Shown here piece after piece: positions 33,310 through 42,374 of a DNA stretch of 64,000 bases. The notes below the pieces were generated by a model. That model was not told the DNA's origin. It worked only from the letters and a program-made list of their open reading frames with translations, and did no database searches. Position 1 is the first letter of the stretch; each line of letters starts with the position of its first letter. Both the position numbers and the translations under genes were made by a program. Source of the stretch: Alkalihalobacillus bogoriensis ATCC BAA-922 (lineage in GTDB: Bacteria > Bacillota > Bacilli > Bacillales > Bacillaceae_F); NCBI RefSeq assembly GCF_000621445.1, contig NZ_JHYI01000027.1, positions 1 through 64,000 on the forward strand. The letters run 5' to 3'.

Positions 33310-34425
33310 TTGAAATTAACGAACAAACAGATTTTTATGTTTCTATTCCTTGCCGTTTGTGTTGTTTCGTCTCTCTTTTTTGTTTTTCATAATTATTCGT
33401 TTTATGAACGACCTATTGCGAAAATCATAGAAACTCAACTGATAGAAACGACAGAGACGGTTGATATGTATAACAATGAGGACCAATTATATACCCAAAG
33501 CATCATCGCTGAAATAAAAAACGGAGAGTATAAAGGACAGTTGATTTCGTTAACAAATGAGTATTCATCCTCTCAAGCGTATGACCAGGAATACCGAGTC
33601 GGGAACGAGTTATTCGTTTGGATTGATGAAACGACTGTCGGAAGTGCTGAAATCACAGGCACTATTCAAGATGTGAAACGAGATAAATATTTATTGATCG
33701 TCACCTGGATATTTATTTTCACGTTATTGCTTGTCGGAAAAAAACAAGGGTTGTATTCTATCATTAGTTTATTTGTGAACGCTGCCATTTTATCGTATGC
33801 ATTAGATGTTTACATTAAAACAACAAACATTAGTTTAGTATTTATATGTGGTGTAAGTGTCATTTTATTTACTGTCATTTCTCTTTTACTTGTAAACGGA
33901 AGAAATGAAAAAACATATGCTGCCATCATTGCGACACTCATCTGTACCTTTCTTCTATTGCTCATTGCCTATCTCGTCATGTGGGCCACAGCTGAGCAAG
34001 GTCTCCGCTATGAAGAAATGCAGTTTTTAACTCGTCCACATCAAATGGTATTTATGGCGGGGGTGTTAGTCGGTTCGCTCGGAGCTGTTATGGATGTAGC
34101 GATAACGATGTCTTCTTCGATTTTTAGTTTGTATGAAAAAAATAGCAACATCTCTGTGAAAGCAATGAAAACATCAGGAATGGAAATCGGTAAAGATATT
34201 ATGGGCACAATGACAAATATTTTGTTTTTTGCTTATATTAGTGGCTCCATTCCGATGATGATTTTATACTTAAATAATTATGCACCCATTGGCTTTACCC
34301 TTTCGATGAACCTCTCATTAGAATTGGCACGGGCTTTAGCTGGTGGCATTGGCATTGTATTAACGATTCCAATTGGATTATATATTACGATATACTTCGT
34401 GAAAGTGAAGAGGGCGAGACGATGA
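33310..34425 (+). CDS. YibE/F-family membrane protein (first subunit)
   Basis: 371 residues: one N-terminal helix, an outside domain of about 100 residues (EYKGQLISLTNEYSSSQAYDQEYRVGNELFVWID), then six or seven helices with GVLVGSLGAVMDVAITMSSSIF and SGMEIGKDIMGTMTNILFFAYISGSIP. The family is a predicted transporter of unknown substrate. TTG start 33310 with GGAGGG upstream. It overlaps the next gene by four bases. Confidence 0.8.
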   Translation: MKLTNKQIFMFLFLAVCVVSSLFFVFHNYSFYERPIAKIIETQLIETTETVDMYNNEDQLYTQSIIAEIKNGEYKGQLISLTNEYSSSQAYDQEYRVGNELFVWIDETTVGSAEITGTIQDVKRDKYLLIVTWIFIFTLLLVGKKQGLYSIISLFVNAAILSYALDVYIKTTNISLVFICGVSVILFTVISLLLVNGRNEKTYAAIIATLICTFLLLLIAYLVMWATAEQGLRYEEMQFLTRPHQMVFMAGVLVGSLGAVMDVAITMSSSIFSLYEKNSNISVKAMKTSGMEIGKDIMGTMTNILFFAYISGSIPMMILYLNNYAPIGFTLSMNLSLELARALAGGIGIVLTIPIGLYITIYFVKVKRARR

Positions 34426-35198
34426 GTGTAGTCACATGTTTAGCTGTCATCTTATTTCTATTAATGGTGTGGGTCGGAGGAAAAAAAGGCGCCCGTTCAT
34501 TTCTTGCATTGTTTCTTAATTTTGCAGTCTTGTTTCTAACGATTCTTTTCATGTCCAATCCAAATGGGAATCCATTGTTGTTAACATTTTTCGCTTGTAC
34601 CGTAATAAGCTGCATTAATTTATTTTATATTAATCGCATCAACATCAAGACAATCACTGCCTTTATCGCTACAGTAATTACAACCGTTATTCTCCTCGTG
34701 CTCATTATTTTCGTCACAGATTACGCGATGATTCAAGGGTTTGGTGAAGAAGAAATTGAAGAGCTTAGTATCTTTTCCCTTTATGTCGGTGTAGATTTCG
34801 TGAAAATCGGAGCAGCCGTTATTATTATGAGTACAATTGGCGCCATCATCGATATTGCGATTTCGCTCTCTTCTCCGATGCGTGAAATCTATTACCACAA
34901 TCCAACTATCCGGCGAAAAGATTTGTTTTTGTCGGGGCTAGCGATTGGACGAGACATTTTAGGGACGAGTGCGAATACTTTATTTTTCGCGTTTTTCGGA
35001 GGTTATATGGCCTTGCTTTTATGGTATAAAGATTTGTCGTATTCCTTTGGACAGATTATTAATTCGAAAATATTTAGTGCAGAAATGATGACAATCCTTT
35101 GTGCTGGCATTGGCGTGGCATTATGTATTCCGATCACGTCTTGGATTACCGCCTATTTTTTAGTAAAAAAACGTGACCAAGTTGAAGCGGAAAAATAA
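34422..35198 (+). CDS. YibE/F-family membrane protein (second subunit)
   Basis: 258 residues, lacking the outside domain but with the same membrane core as its neighbour: STIGAIIDIAISLSSPMREIYYHNP and SGLAIGRDILGTSANTLFFAFFGGYMALLL. ATGA overlap with the first gene suggests an equimolar pair. Function unknown. Confidence 0.8.
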   Translation: MSVVTCLAVILFLLMVWVGGKKGARSFLALFLNFAVLFLTILFMSNPNGNPLLLTFFACTVISCINLFYINRINIKTITAFIATVITTVILLVLIIFVTDYAMIQGFGEEEIEELSIFSLYVGVDFVKIGAAVIIMSTIGAIIDIAISLSSPMREIYYHNPTIRRKDLFLSGLAIGRDILGTSANTLFFAFFGGYMALLLWYKDLSYSFGQIINSKIFSAEMMTILCAGIGVALCIPITSWITAYFLVKKRDQVEAEK

Positions 35199-35221
35199 AA
35201 GAATCAAAACGAAGCGTAGTA

Positions 35222-35410
35222 GTTACGGACATAGGTTCCGCTATTTCATTAAAAATAAAGCTTTTCTCACTTTTGTCGGACATACGTTCCGCTATTCACC
35301 AGAAAACAGCAGTGAAAATCTGCGTTTCTGCGCACTTAACGGAACGTATGTCCGTTAACATGTAGCCGACGCTATTTTTTCTTATAATAGCGGAACATAC
35401 GTCCGTTAAC
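35222..35410. repeat. Interspersed repeat family A, copy 4
   Basis: Forward cores at 35222 and 35275, reverse cores at 35336 and 35386. All four show CATACG/CGTATG or a close variant between the conserved ends. Convergent intergenic site; the reverse end includes the stop codon of the next minus-strand gene. Confidence 0.9.
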
Positions 35411-35795
35411 ACTGATGGTAGAAGAGAGTTACAAACAATAGATGGTTCTGCCTTCCCTCAAGACCTATACTCACGTTTTCAAAATGGATTTTCTCCTCTA
35501 ATAAACGGAATGAAACGATGTACGACGCTCCGAAACAGAAAAGCCAAAACAACCTTGAGGAGAGAAGCCCTTTGTAAAATGAAACTTCTCTAAAAAGGAA
35601 AACTCCCATCACAATCGTATAAATGACAAAAAGGCAATAAGAAATTCCAAACCAATTCACCCATACATTTCCAACAAATGCGATCCCTTGATTTTCATAT
35701 AAGTTGCTAGCGATATTCACGGTAAAAAAATAGCCGATGACTAAAAACAACACTACTTCCATTGACCGGCCAACATCTTTTATAAATGTTTTCAG
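35406..35795 (-). CDS. Hypothetical four-helix membrane protein with possible CTG start
   Basis: About four hydrophobic helices. The first ATG (35762) lacks a ribosome binding site. Eleven codons upstream in frame is CTG 35795 with GAGGAGG 8 bases before it, giving the plausible start MKTFIKDVGRS. The C-terminal end runs into the family A repeat, so the tail (LEGRQNHLLFVTLFYHQC) may be repeat-derived. No family named. Confidence 0.5.
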   Translation of the reverse strand: MKTFIKDVGRSMEVVLFLVIGYFFTVNIASNLYENQGIAFVGNVWVNWFGISYCLFVIYTIVMGVFLFREVSFYKGLLSSRLFWLFCFGASYIVSFRLLEEKIHFENVSIGLEGRQNHLLFVTLFYHQC

Positions 35796-35810
35796 TACTA
35801 ACGCCTCCTC

Positions 35811-37280
35811 TCATTTTAGTATTGGAGGTTTCCTATGACGAGTTGCTTGTTCAAAGCTATAAGCAAGTTTGATTAGCGTACTTTCCGAAAAAGCTGTGCC
35901 GGCAAAAGTTACACCAAAAGGTCTACCATTTTTCATATATCCTGCTGGTACCGCAATACTCGGATACCCGGCTTTTGCACAAATCGTTGACCCGATATAG
36001 GACGGGAATACAATCGCATCAAGCTGATGTTTTTGAAGCGCATAGTCTATTCCTAATTCTTGTGAAAAATAAAGGTCTTCGATTTTTGCGTTCAAATACT
36101 CCGAGCTTTTTAATGCAGTTGGTAATTTGGCCCTTGCCTCTAATTTATCTTGACCATACTTTAAGGTTTGTTCTGAGAATTCCTCGTTAAATTGAATGAG
36201 TTCTTTTACTAAGTGCACAGGCATATGAGGTGGAAGCTGAAATAAATAGTTATCTAAGCTATGTTTTAACTCATAAAAGGACACGTCCCAGCTCCACTCT
36301 CTATGAAAAGATGGAATATCTACATCTTCAGTTAAAATAGCTCCTTGTTTTCTTAAAGTGTGAATGACGTCTTGGAATAACAATTCATCATGTTCTTCCG
36401 ATTGCAAATAGCGTTCTGATGCATTTGTAAAAACACCAATTCTAGTACCAGCAAGACCTGACTTTTGTAAAAAGTGGGAATAGGTTTGTCTAGGTTTATA
36501 CTTGCTTTTAAAGGTTGCCGGATCATCTTTATCTATCCCAGCTAGCACTTCTAACATGAAAGCGGCATCTGTTACCGTTCTCGCAATTGGCCCTGCCGTA
36601 TCTTGAGAATAGGTAAACGGAATAAGGCCACTTCGGCTGATTAAGCCAACTGTTGGCTTAATCCCTACTACTGAGTTTTGAATAGCTGGACTAAGTATGG
36701 ATGCATCTGTTTCTGTTCCGATTGCTCCTACTGTAAAATTAGCAGCGACTGCTACCGTTGACCCTGAACTAGACCCGCCGACAAAAAGGTCTCGGTCACC
36801 ATAAGGATTAACAGTTTGGCCGCCTCTTGTACTATAACCAGCCCACATTTCACTTGCCATTCCATTAGCCAACTCAGTCATATTCGTCTTTCCTAATATA
36901 ATCGCTCCTGCTTGACGTAATTGTTTTACAAGGAACGCATCTTCATTAGCAAGATTGTTTTGTAACGCTAGAGTACCTGCACTTGTATGCATAGCGTCTT
37001 TCGTTTCGATATTGTCTTTTAACAAAATAGGGATTCCATGTAATGGCCCCCTAGCCCGTGAAACTTTTCTCTCCTCATCTAACGCTTCCGCAATAAAAAT
37101 AGCATCAGGATTAATTTCCAAAATTGAATGAAGGTGGGGACCTGCTTGGTCGTACTTCGCTATTTGATGTAAATAATACATGACTAGCTGTTTAGAGGTG
37201 ATTTCTTCTTTGTCCATTGCAGATTGAATGTCTGTAATCGTCAATTCATCCCTGAAAAACTCAGCAAATTGTATCTCCAT
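35811..37280 (-). CDS. Amidase signature family protein
   Basis: 489 residues. It has the amidase core with catalytic Lys (ILLKDNIET), cis-Ser and Ser nucleophile region (VGGSSSGSTVAVAANFTVGAIGTETDASILSP), then GIKPTVGLISRSGLIP and DTAGPIARTVTDAAFMLE. The last part (SYIGSTICAKAGYPSIAVPAGY) completes the fold. It is closer to general amidases than to GatA, and no gatB/C is nearby. It hydrolyses an amide of unknown identity. ATG 37280. Confidence 0.85.
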   Translation of the reverse strand: MEIQFAEFFRDELTITDIQSAMDKEEITSKQLVMYYLHQIAKYDQAGPHLHSILEINPDAIFIAEALDEERKVSRARGPLHGIPILLKDNIETKDAMHTSAGTLALQNNLANEDAFLVKQLRQAGAIILGKTNMTELANGMASEMWAGYSTRGGQTVNPYGDRDLFVGGSSSGSTVAVAANFTVGAIGTETDASILSPAIQNSVVGIKPTVGLISRSGLIPFTYSQDTAGPIARTVTDAAFMLEVLAGIDKDDPATFKSKYKPRQTYSHFLQKSGLAGTRIGVFTNASERYLQSEEHDELLFQDVIHTLRKQGAILTEDVDIPSFHREWSWDVSFYELKHSLDNYLFQLPPHMPVHLVKELIQFNEEFSEQTLKYGQDKLEARAKLPTALKSSEYLNAKIEDLYFSQELGIDYALQKHQLDAIVFPSYIGSTICAKAGYPSIAVPAGYMKNGRPFGVTFAGTAFSESTLIKLAYSFEQATRHRKPPILK

Positions 37281-37305
37281 TTATACACTCCTACTCTTAC
37301 TATTG

Positions 37306-37597
37306 TCACATGCAAGAGGGCAATACATATATAAATATCCCCCACAAACAAATAAAACTTCCAACTACAGTCATAATGGTGAAACTCGCTATTTTGTCAC
37401 TTTTTACAAGACCATATACTCCACATAAAAGACTAGCGATTCCTAAAAAAACTCTCAAAAAAACCGACTGAATACACAGTGAATTGCTCCAACATATAAA
37501 GTCTTACGGAACCAAAAACTGAGATGTAAAGAAAGAAAATCACTTGGCAACTGACTCCAACTATCAATGCTTTCTTTTCTCGCTTATGTATTTTCAT
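37306..37597 (-). pseudogene. Small membrane protein gene with a one-base frameshift
   Basis: Starting at ATG 37597, which overlaps the end of the XRE gene, the frame reads KIHKREKKALIVG and two helices. It then breaks at a run of seven T (minus strand, about 37445-37451). With six T it would continue LGIASLLCGVYGLVKSDK, two more helices, and stop at 37306, a total of about 96 residues. The gene is therefore either recently inactivated, slippery at the homopolymer, or the victim of a sequencing error. No family recognised. It seems to be the third gene of the DUF2975-XRE unit. Confidence 0.55.
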
Positions 37598-37805
37598 CAG
37601 CTTCATTTCGATATTCAAGAATGTCACCTGGTTGGCAGTCCAACGCTTTACAAATCGCATCGAGAGTTGAGAGTCGAATCGCTTTTGCTTTCCCATTTTT
37701 TAAAATTGATAAATTCGCCAGCGTTATTCCAACCTTTTCTGAAAGCTCGGTGACACTCATTTTTCTTTTCGCTAACATCACATCAATATTAATTATAATC
37801 GCCAC
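37584..37805 (-). CDS. Small XRE-family regulator (YozG-like)
   Basis: 73 residues, essentially one Cro/C1 helix-turn-helix: MLAKRKMSVTELSEKVGITLANLSILKNGKAKAIRLSTLDAICKALDCQPGDILEY. GTG start 37805 with GAGGTGA 6 bases upstream. DUF2975 membrane genes are typically followed by just such a regulator, and the pair may form a membrane-linked switch. Confidence 0.88.
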   Translation of the reverse strand: MAIIINIDVMLAKRKMSVTELSEKVGITLANLSILKNGKAKAIRLSTLDAICKALDCQPGDILEYRNEADENT

Positions 37806-37816
37806 TGCTATTCACC

Positions 37817-38293
37817 TCAGATCGTTAACTCATTTTCTGATTTTATCTTTAGCGCATTTTTTAATAATTTCTGAAGTACAGCCGCAAAGACAGCAATCAC
37901 AACAGATGTAAACATAACCAGGAAACTAATAATGGCAACTCCTGGGTGCAATGCGTTTTGCGTTAGAAGTAAAATTGTCCCAACTGCATATAAGAAGGCA
38001 ATTGCATTTCCACAATATTTAATCTTATTTAACGTGCTCACCGATAACTCAGAAAAAGCAGCGTTTTTTTCAATATAGTTCAGTAATTGCCAAGCTTGAT
38101 GTAGTGCCATAAAAAAAGGGACTGCCGTTACATACAATCCAAGTAAAACTGGATATTTCAAATAAGCAAACTCTGGTGCTTGTTCCGCTGCGTTCCTCGC
38201 TAACCATGGCAACCACAATACACATAATGCGACTACCGTTATTCCTAACAAAATAATAACAATCTTTAAAAATAACGTCCGTTGTCTTTCCAT
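37817..38293 (-). CDS. DUF2975 membrane protein
   Basis: 158 residues, four helices, with the recurring layout of the family (VLLGLYVTAVPFFMALHQAWQLLNYIEKNAAFSELSVSTLNKIKYCGNAIA). Next to a small XRE regulator, as is usual. ATG 38293. Function unknown. A terminator at 38404 shields it from transcription coming through the hairpin array. Confidence 0.8.
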   Translation of the reverse strand: MERQRTLFLKIVIILLGITVVALCVLWLPWLARNAAEQAPEFAYLKYPVLLGLYVTAVPFFMALHQAWQLLNYIEKNAAFSELSVSTLNKIKYCGNAIAFLYAVGTILLLTQNALHPGVAIISFLVMFTSVVIAVFAAVLQKLLKNALKIKSENELTI

Positions 38294-38403
38294 CTGTCAC
38301 ACCTCGTTTTAATTTTGTCTTTATTTTACATCTATATTTATTGTCTTACAATAAATTTTTATTAAAAAATGATATTATTTTGACTTTAGGTAAACTGTTC
38401 AGA

Positions 38404-38448
38404 AATAAAAAAAGTTCCGTTCTAGAAGAAAGAAAGGAACTCTTTTTG
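38404..38448. terminator. Terminator between the hairpin array and the DUF2975 gene
   Basis: AGTTCC/GGAACT stem with T runs on both strands (TTTTTTT on minus). Transcripts arriving through the array from the right would end here. Confidence 0.65.
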
Positions 38449-38544
38449 ATTCGGTAGGGGGGATTCTGGTTTAGTTTGTGGTGTGTTTGTACTTAATATG
38501 GCAGTTTTTGTTGGTTGTATTTGTGTTGGGGCCTTCGTGGGTTC

Positions 38545-39075
38545 GATGAAGGACACTTTTTGCTCGTTTTGCTTCTGTTTTGTCCTTCATCCCTCCGATG
38601 AAGGACACTTCTTGCTCGTTTTGCTTCTGTTTTGTCCTTCATCCCTTCGATGAAGGACACTTCTTGCTCGTTTTGCTTCTGTTTTGTCCTTCATTCCTTT
38701 GATGAAGGACACTTCTTGCTCTTTTTGCTTCTGTTTTGTCCTTCATCCCTTCGATAAAGGACACTTTCCGCTCGTTTTGCCCTTGTTTTGTCCTTCATTC
38801 CTTTGATGAAGGACACTTCTTGCTCTTTTTGCTTCTGTTTTGTCCAATAGAACCTCCCTATTAGACACTTCTTGCTCGTTTTGTCTCCGTTTTGTCCAAT
38901 AGAGCCTCTTTATTAGACACTTCTCGCTCTTTTTGTCCCTGTTTTGTCCAATTGAACCTTTCTATTAGACATTTCTCGCTCTTTTTGTCTCCGTTTTGTC
39001 CAATAGAACCTCTCTATTAGACACTTCTCGCTCTTTTGGCTCCTGTTTTGTCCAATAGAAACGCTCTATTGGATA
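38545..39075 (-). repeat. 52-bp tandem repeat array of hairpins, possible structured RNA
   Basis: Ten complete units of exactly 52 bp (starts 38545, 38597, 38649 ... 39013) and a partial eleventh at 39065. The junction of neighbouring units forms a hairpin: TGTCCTTCATC / GATGAAGGACA in the left half, TGTCCAATAG / CTATTAGACA in the right half. Hairpins are separated by a 25-base pyrimidine-rich linker on the plus strand. The arms switch together midway, and imperfect pairs become G-U wobbles if the minus strand is transcribed. 52 is not a multiple of 3 and no ORF spans it. Strand is set from this pairing argument. Confidence 0.9.
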
Positions 39076-39188
39076 CTTCTACTTCGCATTTGCCATTTAC
39101 AAAAGGCTAATATAAATCAATTATAAGTATCTACATCCACGACTTTTAGGATTACACCATCTGGTACGCTGAAACTAAGGTGAATTTA

Positions 39189-39386
39189 TTAAGTTTCCCT
39201 GTTGCAAAATGAATGTATAGCTAAACCCAAAGTTATGACAGGTAATATGTACCATAAAGAATCTCTCTCAAAAATATACTTAAATTCAGGTATAAACACC
39301 AAATATTTATTTATAAACATAAGCATAAAAAATGAACTGACCAATAAAATAGATTCGGAAACATTAATTATTTTTTTGTTTTTCAT
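39189..39386 (-). CDS. Small hypothetical two-helix membrane protein, 65 aa
   Basis: ATG 39386 with GGAGGT 11 bases upstream. Two hydrophobic helices (ILLVSSFFMLMFINKYLVFI and LWYILPVITLGLAIHSF). There is no terminator between its stop and the 52-bp array, so the array may form its 3' untranslated region. No family recognised. Confidence 0.55.
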   Translation of the reverse strand: MKNKKIINVSESILLVSSFFMLMFINKYLVFIPEFKYIFERDSLWYILPVITLGLAIHSFCNRET

Positions 39387-39474
39387 TTGAATATCCAACC
39401 TCCCTAATGAATTCTGACAAAAAAATTCATTGCATAACTCCTTTTCATTTTTCTAATATTATGACATTATGAAA

Positions 39475-39522
39475 TTTAAAAAATAGAAGCTTATCACTTT
39501 ATTAAAGCAAATCGCTTCTATT
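39475..39522 (-). terminator. Terminator of the 39.5-40.1 kb gene
   Basis: AATAGAAGC / GCTTCTATT arms around a 23-base loop, followed on the minus strand by TTTTTAAATTT. Confidence 0.65.
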
Positions 39523-39537
39523 ATACATTTTTCCCTG

Positions 39538-40128
39538 TTATTCACCGTACAGTTGTAACCCATTCAAAAGCTCAATCCCTCTAGTTAACGGCTTTATCTT
39601 AGTTTGAAGGTGAATAGGCACAATAAAAATAGCGCTGTCGCTTTCTATTATATCTCTAGTGACCACCGTATGATTCGTGTGTCCTGTAATTTCTTCTCCT
39701 ATCATCGCTAGCTCAAAAGGAGACTCTTTAAATATCGACTCCGCTAACGTAGTGAATGTCGCATTCACTTCCACTAACCAAGGATTCAGCTCATTTGTTA
39801 GCGGATAGCGATAACAGTAAACCTGCTCAAACGCAAATTGAGGAATCGATATATCGAGCCAATCTGATTCGTCATCAATTCTAGTCACCGTCACCATACA
39901 AGGCAAAACTTTTCCATCTAAAATATGAATATCACCGTACCATTGATTCACGCTATTCCCTTCAATTTTCACTCGGTGTGAAATTGGCACAGCAATTATC
40001 TTGCTATTGGATACCGCAGCAAGAGCAGTATTTATTTTTTTATCATCTCCAACTGGGCTGTACTCGATGGAAAGTTCATAAAAGCCTCCACTCCACTGTG
40101 AAGGTTTAATAACATCCTTTTGAATCAT
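39538..40128 (-). CDS. Hypothetical soluble protein, 196 aa
   Basis: I do not recognise this protein. It has no membrane helix and looks beta-rich, with WSGGFYELSIEYSPVGDDKK, NQWYGDIHILDGKVLPCMVTVTRI and HLQTKIKPLTRGIELLNGL segments. Start ATG 40128 with a GGAG 8 bases upstream; the longer start at 40137 (GTG) is less well placed. It follows a small membrane gene by 25 bases and probably shares its transcript. Confidence 0.55.
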   Translation of the reverse strand: MIQKDVIKPSQWSGGFYELSIEYSPVGDDKKINTALAAVSNSKIIAVPISHRVKIEGNSVNQWYGDIHILDGKVLPCMVTVTRIDDESDWLDISIPQFAFEQVYCYRYPLTNELNPWLVEVNATFTTLAESIFKESPFELAMIGEEITGHTNHTVVTRDIIESDSAIFIVPIHLQTKIKPLTRGIELLNGLQLYGE

Positions 40129-40152
40129 ATCTCCCACTCCATCTAAATCTCG

Positions 40153-40392
40153 TTACACCATTAAAACTACATAAAAAGCAGCTGCGATAATCGTCAACAC
40201 TATTCCTAACACTCGCCTCTTTTCTTTCATTTGGAGGACAAATCCAACTACCCATAAAACAAATAACAACATGAATTGCAGCCTATATTCTGGTGTATCT
40301 GTTTCCGCAATTCCTGGCCCGCTCATCCAAAGCGAAAACAAAAGAACCCAAACTCCTGACAGTAACAGCCATGTATACCGAATAAACTTCAT
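40153..40392 (-). CDS. Small hypothetical membrane protein, 79 aa
   Basis: Three short helices (YTWLLLSGVWVLLFSLWM, LQFMLLFVLWVVGFVLQM and VLGIVLTIIAAAFYVVLMV) typical of unnamed Bacillus membrane proteins. GAGGAG precedes ATG 40392 by 9 bases; TTG 40395 is equally possible. Confidence 0.6.
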   Translation of the reverse strand: MKFIRYTWLLLSGVWVLLFSLWMSGPGIAETDTPEYRLQFMLLFVLWVVGFVLQMKEKRRVLGIVLTIIAAAFYVVLMV

Positions 40393-40502
40393 CAAATTGC
40401 TCTCCTCTCCCCATCTTGTTATGGAAAGTTTTTACTTTTGGAAATTATACCATATATAATTTTCAAATAAATGGTCCTTTTTTCACGCTATTTCCAAATC
40501 AA

Positions 40503-40535
40503 ACAAAAAAACCTCCGCATGTACGAAGGTTTTTC
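40503..40535 (-). terminator. Terminator of the MMPL operon
   Basis: AAAACCT-CG / CG-AGGTTTTT hairpin just past the stop at 40542, T-rich on the minus strand. Confidence 0.7.
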
Positions 40536-40541
40536 CGCTTA

Positions 40542-42374
40542 TTAAGAGAACAACTCGCGCAAGCGATCCCAGAATGTTTTTTCTTCTGGTGCTTCGTCTG
40601 TCGCTGTTTCTTGTTCTTCTATTTTCAAACTTTCTGTTCGGATAACAAATTGGACTGAGTTTACTTTTTCATTTTTCGGAGATACAAATGACACGGCTTC
40701 GAAATCTGATTTATCATATTCGGCAATCATATTATCAATTTCTTTTTGCATTTGTTCTGGTAAGTCACTTGTTGATTCATACAATTTTCCTGTGCCATCT
40801 TGGAGTTCACCCACTCCACTTTCTAATTCTGTCGTTCCGTTTGCCAGTTCCACAATGCCAGAATGTAACTCACCATAAGAGTTTGATAATTCACCAACAC
40901 CGTTTGTGTAGCTCACTAAGCCTGAGTGGAATTCTCCATAGTTTGCTGATAATTGTGCGATCCCATTTTGTAACTCAGCAAACCCATTCGTATCTCCCAT
41001 CTCATCGACAGAAGCGGATAAACCGTTGGCAATCGTAGAAAGCGTGGTGCCCATTTCTTTTAATGCTCCACTCACATCTCGTAATGTGGTATCAACAACG
41101 GCAAACGCTTCTTTTACTTGGCTATACGTTCCTTTTACAACTTGGGCAGCTGTATAAGTTTCCACTAACTTATCAACAACGCGGGTATCCGCACCACTCC
41201 CATATAGGGCACCGATCTCTTGTTCCGAAATAGTATGGTTTGGAATCCCCGATATTGCTCCATCCAACGCATTATATGCCATATTATAGTTTTCTCGCAG
41301 AAGAGCTAATCCATCCACTGTTTCATTTAGTCCACCGGCAATTTGGTTTAAACCATCAGCGACCGCAGCAAGCTCGCTCATATCAATATCATCAGCGTCC
41401 GCAAGACTTTCACTAATCGTTGCAAGTGCTTCATCAATGGACTTCGATGCATTGACTAGTTCTGAAGAGCCTTTGTTTAACTCCGTCATCCCGTTCTGAT
41501 ATTGCTGCGAACCGTTTCGTAATTGAGCAACACCATCGTTCAACTCCGCTACGCCAGTTTTCAACTCACCAACACCTTCGTTTACCTGACGAATCGCATC
41601 TGTTAAAGAATCCATATCCTCTGTCATCTCATCAATATCTGGTGCATCAATCGCCATGGAAGATGGGACAGCCGCAATTTCAATCCCCTGCATCTCAAAC
41701 TGAGTGACATCTGCTGCTAGATAAAATTCACCATTTTGCTCAGGCATGGCAGTGAATGTCACTTGTTGATTTTTCCCGACATTAGCAATCATGCCATCTG
41801 TCACTTCAATATTATTAAAAATATCAGATTCAAGCATCACAGAGATTTGTAAAATATAGTTCTCGTAAAATAGTTGTTCTCCGTTTTCATTAGATGTTGT
41901 TTGAATCGTCATTTCAAAATGACCGTCTTGATTGATCAGTTGCTCTGGGGCAATATTTTGTCCATCTAACTTATAAGCAACCTCAATATTCCATGGTAGC
42001 TCGACGGATTGCTCGATATTACCTTGATAAAAAAATTTGCCTTTCGAAGCTTCTATACGAACGACATCATCTTCATGCTCTATTTCTGACAAGTCCGTTA
42101 AATTTTTCACACTATCGTACGGACCGAAATCAATAATCGTTCCTGCTTCTCTTATATTTAAGTTGTTAACAACATACACTTGTTCAAGCTCACCTGTCGC
42201 TTGTAATAATGCATACACAACTTCATCCTTTGACGCAAGCTTGCCATCAGTTTGTTCAATTGTGCTCGTTCCCTCATCCTGACTTTCTTCCGTTTGATTG
42301 GCTTGAACAAGAAATGACGGCAAGAGCAATAGAAGCGCAAGAACAATAAGCATTAACTGTTTTTTTCTCATCAT
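40542..42374 (-). CDS. Exported coiled-coil partner of the MMPL transporter (YhgE-like repeats)
   Basis: About 610 residues: signal peptide (about 1-26), a beta-rich outside domain to about 230, then a long helical region of repeated heptad segments such as GVGELKTGVAELNDGVAQLRNGSQQY and GVGELSNSYGELHSGIVELANGTTELESGVGELQDG. It lacks a clear C-terminal helix. Such repeat proteins accompany RND/MMPL exporters in Firmicutes and probably bridge to the cell wall or another partner. ATG 42374 overlaps the MMPL stop; two flanking ATG codons are alternatives. Confidence 0.75.
   Translation of the reverse strand: MMRKKQLMLIVLALLLLLPSFLVQANQTEESQDEGTSTIEQTDGKLASKDEVVYALLQATGELEQVYVVNNLNIREAGTIIDFGPYDSVKNLTDLSEIEHEDDVVRIEASKGKFFYQGNIEQSVELPWNIEVAYKLDGQNIAPEQLINQDGHFEMTIQTTSNENGEQLFYENYILQISVMLESDIFNNIEVTDGMIANVGKNQQVTFTAMPEQNGEFYLAADVTQFEMQGIEIAAVPSSMAIDAPDIDEMTEDMDSLTDAIRQVNEGVGELKTGVAELNDGVAQLRNGSQQYQNGMTELNKGSSELVNASKSIDEALATISESLADADDIDMSELAAVADGLNQIAGGLNETVDGLALLRENYNMAYNALDGAISGIPNHTISEQEIGALYGSGADTRVVDKLVETYTAAQVVKGTYSQVKEAFAVVDTTLRDVSGALKEMGTTLSTIANGLSASVDEMGDTNGFAELQNGIAQLSANYGEFHSGLVSYTNGVGELSNSYGELHSGIVELANGTTELESGVGELQDGTGKLYESTSDLPEQMQKEIDNMIAEYDKSDFEAVSFVSPKNEKVNSVQFVIRTESLKIEEQETATDEAPEEKTFWDRLRELFS

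Noticed and set aside
38545-39075. Regular repeats suggested a CRISPR array
   Set aside because: The linkers are nearly identical from unit to unit, the period is an exact 52 bp and no cas genes are near; it is a tandem hairpin array.
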